Source of the DNA: Pyronema omphalodes
Taxonomy: Eukaryota > Ascomycota > Pezizomycetes > Pezizales > Pyronemataceae
Reading direction: 5' to 3'
DNA: 52,581 nt
Assembly: GCA_024516155.1 (NCBI GenBank)
Contig: JAJJXM010000125.1
Location: 1 to 52,581 of the forward strand
Positions 10,516-18,674 of the stretch are shown one piece after another. Every line of letters begins with the position of its first letter. Within the stretch, counting starts at the first letter, position 1. The translations under genes and the position numbers were made by a program. A model generated the notes under the pieces. That model made no database searches and was not told the DNA's origin. It saw only the letters and a list, made by a program, of their open reading frames with translations.

Positions 10516-13500
10516 ATGTCCTCTTCAAAAGTCACCTACCCGGACCTCCCAAAACCCGAACCACCACACAATTTTCATGAATCCTTCAGGACCAAGAAAT
10601 TCAACAAGGACATGAAAATTTCCACTGTTAAACTCGACAACATCGAAGTTCTCACTGGGCACGACAACTACGAAGACTGGCGCGACCAAATGACGATTAT
10701 TTTCGACGCCATGCAAGTATCTGAACTGGTTATTGATGGAGCAACTCCAGCAGAAGATGCAGACGATGATGAGTATGAGGTGTTCAAGGCACTCAAGGCT
10801 CAGTGCCTTCTGGTTCTCATACAGGTGCTGTCGAAACCCATCATCAAAGTAGTGGCCAAGAAGCGCGACCCCCACGCCATTTGGGTCTACCTAGAGAACA
10901 CCTATCACCGCAATACAGCCTTCTCTTTTGTTCAGGCAATTATGTCTTTCACCTCGCTTGCCTCATCCTATGATCCTTCCAAACCAATCACCGAATACCT
11001 CGACAGATTTGAAACTGAATGGAATCGTCTCTACAACCTGACCACCGGCGCAAAACCCTCCGACAGTTATCGCAAATCTTTCCGTTTGTTCCTGGAAGAA
11101 GACAAAGCCAAAAGGGATTTTCTCCTGGGTTTCCTTGTGAACCACCACAGCAATGTTGTGGACAATCTCACAACCAAAGATGACCTTTCCTACTCAGATG
11201 TAGTTCTCAAACTGCACTCCCTTTCCTCCATGGAAATTCAATCGGTTGCCCTCAAAACCTACCAGTCCAAGGGTCAAGGGAAAAAGAAGATCGAAAATTC
11301 TGGTGGTAATTCAACCAAGGAATGCACCTACTGCAGGAAACACCACCTCGGAAATCCAGTCGGTCATACCTGGAATGAATGTCGGAAGCTGAAAGCAAAG
11401 AATGAGGAAAAGAAGAAGGAAAAGACAACTGAACAAGCCAACATTGCAAAAGAAGAAGTCTCTGCACATGCTCTAGCGACAACCAAAGTCAGTAACCCCT
11501 CTATCACCCATACCTGGATCTTCGACACCGGCGCAAGCTCACATATGACGTCCAATAAAGAATGCTTCGAATCACTTTCAGCGCATCGAGGAACTGTAAA
11601 GATTGGAAATTCCCAATGCCTACAAGTTGAAGGAAAAGGTACTGTTATTTTGAACAGTATACTTCCAAATGGCACAATCTCTCCAATACGCTTGAATGAA
11701 GTGCTCTTTGTACCAGATTTGGACTGTTCATTGTTCTCTTGGCTCTCGGTTCGTGGGAAAGGTTACAACATGATTGATGATGGAAAAGGCATTGAACTTC
11801 GGAGGAAACATGATGGATCACTCGTTCTGTGTGCCAATTTAGTTGGGATCTTATTTTATATTCCTGAATATATCGACTATGCTCACAAGACAACATTCAT
11901 GCACTGGCATTCCGCCTTTGGACATGTTGCACCCTCGGCTCTTCGACATTCAGAATATTACAAGGATGGACACCTAATTCCTAAGGCTCCAAACAATTTC
12001 CATTGTGAACCATGCATTCTTGCCAAATCAACACACTCAGCTCCCGCAGCAGTCATTCACCGAGCAACTAGAAAATTGGAATTAATTCACTCCGACCTTT
12101 CAGGAAAATTTCCGGTACATTCCTATGCAGGAAATCAATATTACATGACTATTGTTGATGATTTCACTCGGGCCACCTGGGTATATTTCCTCAAACTCAA
12201 GTCAGAAGCTATTCCTATTCTTAAAAACTTTATTGTTATGTGTGAACGGCAATACAATTTAAAAGTTATGAGAATAAGAACAGATAATGGCGGGGAATAT
12301 GTCAACAAAGATCTCGAAAATTACCTGAAGGAACTCGGAATAATTCATGAACCAACACCACCTTATTCTCATGAATCCAATGGAGTTGCTGAACGACTCA
12401 ATCGCACAATCATGAATATGGTCCGAGCAATGCTTGTTAATCTCGATAAAAGATTATGGCAAGAAGCTGTCCATACTGCAGTTTATCTCAAGAATAGATT
12501 GCCTCACCGCGGTGAAAAACCCACGATCCATCACCTTCAGCCCTTCGGAAGAGAGTGCTACATCCATATACCAGTTGAGAAGCGAGCTCCTGGTAGTAAG
12601 CTGCTTCCACGTGCTGAAAAAGGTATCTTCGTTGGATATACCGACAGCATACACATTTACAAGGTGTTTGTTCCCTCTAGAAAACATCTTTTTACCTCCC
12701 GTGAGGTTATATTCCCTACCTCTAATTCAGAAGGGGATTTTTCGCCTACTTTGACCAACCATCAGCAGCTCCAGCAATATATCCCGAAATCCACACCCCC
12801 TTCCTCTTTAAGTACTCCTCTTTCCATACCACTGAACCCAGAAGGATTTCCCTCACGAAGACACTGGCAACAATGGTGCTTTCGAAATCCGAAAGAAGCA
12901 ACAACATGGTTCAACATGGGTGTGCCAAATGTTCATGCAGTATGGTATCCTGGACTTAAGAAAGAGGATGGAGATGAATATTTACGGATACAAACTGGAC
13001 GCAACTTTACTCCTCATCCTGAGCATAATTTCATTAATCCAATCGATGAAGAATTTTCAACATCATTACCATCTTCACCTATAATTAAATCGGAACAGCC
13101 CGATGATGTGACGCCCAACAACTCACAGAGGTTTTCACCAATGGATCTTGATACACCATATGGCTCACAGCTTGCACCCACGGATGTTCAACCTTCAACT
13201 TCTCTTCCACAAGCTCAACCTATCATTCAGCAGCCTGTTCAACAACAAACACGTTTTGGACGCATTATCAAACCCCCTATTCGTTATGGATTTTATCTAC
13301 CTGCACCACCAGGAAAATTCCCTGAACCGGCACCAATTCCAAATGATAACCATGGAGAAGACGATGAAGATACTATCCTTGTGGCAACAGCTCTTACATC
13401 TGCCTCTGAAATCGAACATGAGTTCCCCAGAACAGTCAAGGAAGCCATGTCTTGCCCTGATGCAGATAAATGGGTCGAAGCAATGGAAGATGAATTGGAT

Positions 13501-14961
13501 TCCCTCAAACAGAATGATACTTGGGAAGTTGTTGACAAACCTACCAACAGAAAGATAGTTAATTGCATGTGGATTTTTCGAATAAAATACAACTCTGATG
13601 GAAGCCTCGATCGATACAAGGCAAGACTTGTTGCACGCGGTGACTCTCAAGTTGCTGGCACAGATTATGATGAGTTATTTGCCCCTGTTGTACGATTTGA
13701 CTCCCTTCGACTCCTCTTGGCAATTTCAGCATCTGAGAAATGGAGGCCTCGACAACTAGACGTTAAAACAGCATTTCTATACGGTCACCTCAAAGAAGAA
13801 ATCTATATGCACCTTCCTGAACGGCGGAAAATTGAAGGAAAAGTATGCAAATTAAAACGGTGTCTCTACGGCCTGAAGCAATCTCCCAGGGAGTGGTATG
13901 CGCGGCTTACCAACTACCTCCTTCCCTACGGATTTGCTATCGCAAATTTCGACCCATGTGTTTTGATTCACAATAGTGGTAAACTCTTTATAGCCATCTA
14001 TGTGGATGACATTACGATTTTTGGGCCTAGCAATGATCTCACTGAAAGGATCATCTCAGCTTTGAAGACAGAATTCGAAGTTAAAGATCTGGGTGTCCTT
14101 CATTGGCTTCTAGGAATAAAAATCGAATTCACGGAACAGGCTATTACTCTTTCCCAGGAAACCTACATCGACAAAGTCCTCGAACGCTTCGGTATGAAGG
14201 ATTGTAACCCTGTCTCAACTCCTCTCGATCCAAATGTACAACTTCGAGCCGGACTACCTGAAGAACAGATAAACAACATCTCCCTCTACCAGCAAATAAT
14301 CGGCTCTCTGATGTATGCAGTTACCGGGACAAGACCTGATATCGCCTATGCAGTTACACACCTCTCACAGTTCAATTCATGCCCAACCAAGGTACATCTG
14401 TCCGCCGCTAAAAGAGTCCTGAGATATCTCAAAGGAACAAGAAATCTTAAACTCATCTATCAATATGGAAAATCCCTCTACCTCGAAGGATTTTGTGACG
14501 CATCTTATGGTAATTGCCTGGATACTCGAAGGAGCTTTTGGGGATACCTGTTTCAACTTGGAGAAGCAACCATAAGTTGGCGGTCTCGAAGACAACGCTC
14601 TGTTGCCACCTCAACAACCGAAGCTGAATATATGGCCCTCTCTATGACCTCGAAACACTATCTCTGGACAACTAGAGCTCTTGCTGAACTCCTGCATCAC
14701 GATATCCCAGCTGCGATTCGTAGTGATAATTCAAGTGCTATTGATATTGCACAAAATCACAAACTGAACGACCGGAGCAAACATGTGGATATGCATTACC
14801 ATTCCATTCGAGAACTCATCGAAACCGGTCAAGTCACAGTCATCCACATTGATGGTAGAAACAATTTGGCAGATATATGTACCAAGGCAGTTACACACGG
14901 AGTTAGCGAGCATCTCCGTTCACGAATCTTTGGGACAGTGACAAGTGAGAAGGGGTGTTAA
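10516..14961 (+). CDS. Copia gag-pol polyprotein, element A (1,481 aa, small internal deletion)
   Basis: One frame encodes the capsid, protease, integrase, reverse transcriptase and RNase H of a copia retrotransposon. Gag-like region: residues 1 to about 320, with a zinc knuckle C270-x2-C273-x10-H284-x4-C289 (wider than the usual x4). Protease DTGA with Asp337. Integrase zinc finger H465/H470/C497/C500. Integrase catalytic triad D527, D590, E626 (DD35E). Reverse transcriptase LDVKTAF (D1082) and YVDD (D1164-D1165). RNase H D1328, E1369, D1404. Compared with element D, 12 residues are missing after H664, removing a conserved TPYE motif. The ATG lies 55 bp after the primer site, and the stop TAA is formed by the first bases of the 3' LTR. 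Confidence 0.96.
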   Translation: MSSSKVTYPDLPKPEPPHNFHESFRTKKFNKDMKISTVKLDNIEVLTGHDNYEDWRDQMTIIFDAMQVSELVIDGATPAEDADDDEYEVFKALKAQCLLVLIQVLSKPIIKVVAKKRDPHAIWVYLENTYHRNTAFSFVQAIMSFTSLASSYDPSKPITEYLDRFETEWNRLYNLTTGAKPSDSYRKSFRLFLEEDKAKRDFLLGFLVNHHSNVVDNLTTKDDLSYSDVVLKLHSLSSMEIQSVALKTYQSKGQGKKKIENSGGNSTKECTYCRKHHLGNPVGHTWNECRKLKAKNEEKKKEKTTEQANIAKEEVSAHALATTKVSNPSITHTWIFDTGASSHMTSNKECFESLSAHRGTVKIGNSQCLQVEGKGTVILNSILPNGTISPIRLNEVLFVPDLDCSLFSWLSVRGKGYNMIDDGKGIELRRKHDGSLVLCANLVGILFYIPEYIDYAHKTTFMHWHSAFGHVAPSALRHSEYYKDGHLIPKAPNNFHCEPCILAKSTHSAPAAVIHRATRKLELIHSDLSGKFPVHSYAGNQYYMTIVDDFTRATWVYFLKLKSEAIPILKNFIVMCERQYNLKVMRIRTDNGGEYVNKDLENYLKELGIIHEPTPPYSHESNGVAERLNRTIMNMVRAMLVNLDKRLWQEAVHTAVYLKNRLPHRGEKPTIHHLQPFGRECYIHIPVEKRAPGSKLLPRAEKGIFVGYTDSIHIYKVFVPSRKHLFTSREVIFPTSNSEGDFSPTLTNHQQLQQYIPKSTPPSSLSTPLSIPLNPEGFPSRRHWQQWCFRNPKEATTWFNMGVPNVHAVWYPGLKKEDGDEYLRIQTGRNFTPHPEHNFINPIDEEFSTSLPSSPIIKSEQPDDVTPNNSQRFSPMDLDTPYGSQLAPTDVQPSTSLPQAQPIIQQPVQQQTRFGRIIKPPIRYGFYLPAPPGKFPEPAPIPNDNHGEDDEDTILVATALTSASEIEHEFPRTVKEAMSCPDADKWVEAMEDELDSLKQNDTWEVVDKPTNRKIVNCMWIFRIKYNSDGSLDRYKARLVARGDSQVAGTDYDELFAPVVRFDSLRLLLAISASEKWRPRQLDVKTAFLYGHLKEEIYMHLPERRKIEGKVCKLKRCLYGLKQSPREWYARLTNYLLPYGFAIANFDPCVLIHNSGKLFIAIYVDDITIFGPSNDLTERIISALKTEFEVKDLGVLHWLLGIKIEFTEQAITLSQETYIDKVLERFGMKDCNPVSTPLDPNVQLRAGLPEEQINNISLYQQIIGSLMYAVTGTRPDIAYAVTHLSQFNSCPTKVHLSAAKRVLRYLKGTRNLKLIYQYGKSLYLEGFCDASYGNCLDTRRSFWGYLFQLGEATISWRSRRQRSVATSTTEAEYMALSMTSKHYLWTTRALAELLHHDIPAAIRSDNSSAIDIAQNHKLNDRSKHVDMHYHSIRELIETGQVTVIHIDGRNNLADICTKAVTHGVSEHLRSRIFGTVTSEKGC
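14947..14955 (+). promoter_or_regulatory. Polypurine tract of element A
   Basis: GAGAAGGGG directly before the 3' LTR start at 14956, the expected position of the plus-strand DNA primer. It also encodes the last gag-pol residues. Confidence 0.85.
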
Positions 14962-15506
14962 AATTATGGTAGAAGCGACATTTGCTTCAAGTGTTGAACT
15001 TTTGGTTTCACTATTACGGGCACTTGCCACTTGCATCTTTACGTCATGCTCTCACCATATATTTTTCTTTATCTTATCTGATTTCTTTTCGTTGCTTCTA
15101 GATGTTTCTTTCTTGCTCGATGTATGTTAGTTTTCTGTTTGCTTCTACGGCATTCTATGCCTATGACATCATCAGGTTCCAGCGGTTTCTACCCGCTTCC
15201 AGATAAATCTAGTAACTTCGATGTAAGACTCAGAGTCCGGCTTGTCGTCGACAACCTGAGTCAATCCAAACTATGTACATAACTATTTTCAGACTTGGCA
15301 GGCAGAGGTCTCCGGTATTTATACCCGCTCCCTCTCCCTCCAACGAGCAGAACACAACAATTCAATCTACAACAAAAAACCTCCTCTATTCAACCATTCA
15401 TAGTGATCTTAAAACCTACTCCTCTCGTCGTCAAAACCCTCTCCCTGCACAAATACCCTCACAGGTATTGCTCCGCTGCTGTGCACAACCTATCACTCGT
15501 TCATTA
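14956..15506 (+). repeat. 3' LTR of element A
   Basis: 551 bp, apparently identical to the 5' LTR. It is followed by GAAGA, the second copy of the target duplication. The first six bases TGTTAA supply the last codon and stop of the gag-pol frame. Confidence 0.95.
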
Positions 15507-15918
15507 GAAGAATATAGAAGAATAATGATAGCTTTAAATACTAATAATTGAGTTTGAATATACATAATTTGTTGTGTTTGTGCACAGGCTGCAATCAAAG
15601 GGGTCTTGCAAGACCGCTGTTGCTCGCTGTGACTCTCGCTTGCGTGTCTAGACAGAGAACTCTCCAATCACGTGAGAAAGGGTCTTGTAAGAAGACTCTC
15701 GCCCTCTGTGGCAGCACCGTCGGTGTATGTAGACCAGTCTCGCTTGCCTGACTAGACTACATGGCTGGAAGAGCACTCTAGCTCGCTGTGATGCTACACT
15801 CAAATAAAAGTTCGTCAAAACATGTAACGGTTTGATTGAATATCAAGTCTAAATTCTTGTGCATCTTTCTCATTCAGCACGCAATGTAATTCTTTCATTT
15901 TTGAACAGTTTTTGTGTT

Positions 15919-16238
15919 TGTTAAAATAAAAGAAGTGATGATTGTTAATTCATTACTAGACAGAGAGAGCGGAGATCTCGCGAAGCTTATATACACATAA
16001 CCCAAGACAAGTGAACAAACGAGTGACATCACTCGAGGGAAGCAAATAGAAAGATATGACAAATCTAGAGAAACATCTCGAACGATAAGAATCCACATGA
16101 GCTGCCAAGAACTTCCTGTGCTGTCTCCTGTTCCACCTCGAAAGTGATAGAACCTTCTCGAAGACGCGATCACGTGATGTCACTCGGTGATCCGCGTCGG
16201 AAGACCGCATGTGCAAGAAATTAGAAAATCATTCAACA
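15919..16238 (-). repeat. 3' LTR of element B
   Basis: 320 bp. In element orientation it starts TGTTGAATGA and ends TTTTATTTTAACA. It is preceded by the purine tract GGGGGAG on the minus strand (16239-16245) and differs from the 5' LTR only at 16129. Confidence 0.95.
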
Positions 16239-16246
16239 CTCCCCCG
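16239..16246 (-). promoter_or_regulatory. Polypurine tract of element B
   Basis: CGGGGGAG on the minus strand, directly before the 3' LTR, which is the expected position of the plus-strand DNA primer. Confidence 0.8.
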
Positions 16247-16436
16247 TTGCACATGCGCGGCTCGAAGATAAAGCAAAACAATTGACTCATGTGAAATCCA
16301 AATCAAAATGAAAGTAAGACAATTGAGTCATGTGAAATCCAACTCAAAGTGAAGCAAAACAAACAACAGAAAGACAGAGCACATAGTGGGCGGTTAAAAC
16401 CGTCCCATAAAGTAAAAATAGAAACTCAAATGAAAA

Positions 16437-18674
16437 CTAAATGAGACCAATCTCCTGAATGAACTTCTCGTGCTTCACCCTCCCAAGTGCTTTTGTAAGT
16501 CCATCTGCCAGCATTTTGTCCGATGGTATGTGATTCAGATTAATCTTTCCGGTAGCAACTGCCTCGTGTAATGCATAAAAGCGCAGCTGGAGGTGTCGAT
16601 TTTCGCCTTTGAAATTGCCGGATTTCAGGACTGTGACGCAGGCAAGATTGTCATTGAGAATGAGAGGTTGTGCCGACGGTTCTGCGGAGGATGGTGGTGG
16701 TAATGTGGGCAAACTTGATGCAATTTCAGAAAGAAGCCCATCAAACCACTCGATCTGCTTCTTAACTGTGGCAGATGCGATGAGCTCAGCTTCCATAGTT
16801 GATTGAGCGACAAGTGTCTGTTTCTTGGATTTCCACAACACCAATATTCCACATACGTAAAGGAGGTATCCGGTAGTTGATTTTCCAGTGTCTTTTTCAC
16901 CACCAAGATCGGCGTCAGCATAGGCTTTGATGCTAGTGCCCGTGTTCGAATTGAGAGTAAGCTTGCGAGTGGCTGTAGCCTGAAGATACCGAAAGAGGTG
17001 CTTCACTGCGGTCCAATGTGTGCTGTTGGGGCTTGAGGAAAATCGACCGAGAGTGGTAGCTGCGTATGCGATATCTGGTCGGGAGCTTAGAGCAATATAC
17101 AATAAACATCCGATAGCCTGGCGGTATGTAGATTGATTGACTGTGGGGTGCTCTTGAAAGGATTCGTTGTGTGCTGACGAAGACTGCTGCTGCTCCCCCG
17201 TATGTGGAGGAAGAAGACTCAGCTTCAATCCTTCCTCCATGGGTGTGTATCGAGGTCGGCAGTTTGTCATGTTGAATTGATCGAGGACCTTCGCAATATA
17301 ACCAGACTGATTGATGAAGGCAGTGCGGCTTTTGCGATCGAGCTGAACATCAAGGCCAACATATTGAAAGTGATATCCAATCGGAATAGTGGCACCTTTA
17401 GGGGGTGCAGCGCGGAACCGGTGATGCAGCGCCTCACAGAGGGTCCGAAGCTTGTCAATAGTGGCAGCGAGAATCATGATGTCGTCAACGTAAACTAGAA
17501 CAATAATTCCTTTGCCATGAAACAATCCTGGGGCTGCAATAGAGGCAGTCAGGTTTTGCGTCACAAGAAACTCGTACACATCCTCAAACCAGCCGCGCGG
17601 TGATTGTTTTAACCCATATAAGGTCTTCAGGAGGCGAACAAGAGGTCGAGATCGTTTCCAAGGATCCTCCCAGTTTCCTTCAGGTAGCCGTAGGTAGATT
17701 GTCTCATGGAGTGTACTGCCCAGAAAAGCTGTGGGGCAGTCAAGGATAGCGATATGGAGGTTGTGCTGTGCGGCCAGACCCAAACAAAAGCGTATGATCG
17801 AGGAGTCTACAACTGGAGAAAAGATAGCATTTCCATCGTAGTCAAGACCTTCGACCTGCGTGTAACCCAGCGCAATTAAGCGAGCTTTGAACTTGTCTAT
17901 CTCCCCCGTGGCTTTGAACTTTTTGGTCAAAAGCCATCTGCTCTCGATAATTGTTGCGCCTGGAGGTACACTATCTTGAGGGATAAACATCATTGCTTCG
18001 TGACTCTTGAGGGCGGCAGTTTCTGTGTTAACTGCAGCTGTCCACTGGTCTGCTTCAGATGTCTTAAGTGCTGCTCGAAATGTTTTGGGTCCTGGCTCAA
18101 CCATAAAGGCTGTGGAAACAGCTGTTGCAAAAAGAGCTCGTCCGGATCGTGTGCGAGTGCTTGTTTTAGGCGGTGAAAGGCTCATATCGATCTGAAGGTT
18201 TCGTGGAATATCAGCCTGAGCTGCGGCGAGAGGGGTAGAAGAGGTAGCATCGAAATCTTCAGGAACATCGCTGAGTTCAGATTCAGAGTCAATCCAATCT
18301 CCAGGTGCACGTTGAGCTCGTGGTGTAGCCGGTGGGGCAGGTTCCAGTTGCGCGCCATGTCCAGATGAGGTTGAAGGTGGAGAGGTTGCTGGCCTCAAAG
18401 AGTGCTGACTCGCGGCTAGTTCTCCCTGAAGTTGCTGACTTGCATCATCTTCCATGTGGACTGAGGAGGATGTTGCTAGTGGTGGCAATGCTGGGGGTGA
18501 CTGATTGTCCGGAATGTCAAAGGTAATAGTACTAGGTGAAGCCGCAGATGACCCAAGTAATTCTGAGTATAGACATGCCTCGTTGAACTGAATATCACGC
18601 GCTAAGAATTCTCTTTTTGAAACTATGTCATAAAGCAGGTATTGCTGAGCCGTTGCTGTGTACCCAATGAACAC
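16437..18674 (-). CDS. Copia reverse transcriptase/RNase H part of pol, element B (second frame)
   Basis: C-terminal part of the element B polyprotein in the frame after the break. The listed start is only the first ATG. The frame is open further upstream to about 18745 and has no start of its own. From the first ATG (745 aa), about 200 residues are an acidic, Ser/Pro-rich linker. Reverse transcriptase follows with LDCPTAFL (D312, where copia proteins usually read LDVKTAFL), LYGLKQSPRGW (352-362) and YVDD (395-398). RNase H has D587, E628 and D675. The protein ends about 200 bp before the 3' LTR. It would have been made as part of gag-pol, so at present it is a broken gene unless translational frameshifting bridges the gap. 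Confidence 0.9.
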   Translation of the reverse strand: MFIGYTATAQQYLLYDIVSKREFLARDIQFNEACLYSELLGSSAASPSTITFDIPDNQSPPALPPLATSSSVHMEDDASQQLQGELAASQHSLRPATSPPSTSSGHGAQLEPAPPATPRAQRAPGDWIDSESELSDVPEDFDATSSTPLAAAQADIPRNLQIDMSLSPPKTSTRTRSGRALFATAVSTAFMVEPGPKTFRAALKTSEADQWTAAVNTETAALKSHEAMMFIPQDSVPPGATIIESRWLLTKKFKATGEIDKFKARLIALGYTQVEGLDYDGNAIFSPVVDSSIIRFCLGLAAQHNLHIAILDCPTAFLGSTLHETIYLRLPEGNWEDPWKRSRPLVRLLKTLYGLKQSPRGWFEDVYEFLVTQNLTASIAAPGLFHGKGIIVLVYVDDIMILAATIDKLRTLCEALHHRFRAAPPKGATIPIGYHFQYVGLDVQLDRKSRTAFINQSGYIAKVLDQFNMTNCRPRYTPMEEGLKLSLLPPHTGEQQQSSSAHNESFQEHPTVNQSTYRQAIGCLLYIALSSRPDIAYAATTLGRFSSSPNSTHWTAVKHLFRYLQATATRKLTLNSNTGTSIKAYADADLGGEKDTGKSTTGYLLYVCGILVLWKSKKQTLVAQSTMEAELIASATVKKQIEWFDGLLSEIASSLPTLPPPSSAEPSAQPLILNDNLACVTVLKSGNFKGENRHLQLRFYALHEAVATGKINLNHIPSDKMLADGLTKALGRVKHEKFIQEIGLI

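Larger units (their letters stand above)
9889..15506 (+). mobile_element. Ty1/copia LTR retrotransposon, element A
   Basis: Complete 5,618-bp element with 551-bp LTRs at 9889-10439 and 14956-15506 that look identical by eye. It is flanked by the 5-bp target duplication GAAGA (9884-9888 and 15507-15511). A primer-binding site follows the 5' LTR directly, one gag-pol frame fills the interior, and a purine tract abuts the 3' LTR. Protein order protease, integrase, reverse transcriptase, RNase H defines copia (Pseudoviridae type). Identical LTRs suggest recent insertion. A 12-residue loss in the integrase region makes activity doubtful. The empty target is preserved in units 5 and 6. Confidence 0.97.

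Noticed and set aside
9889..15506. A and C as two independent insertions into a sequence-specific hotspot
   Set aside because: Same target site, same flank changes and the same coding deletion with near-zero divergence fit duplication better. D, of the same family, used a different target.
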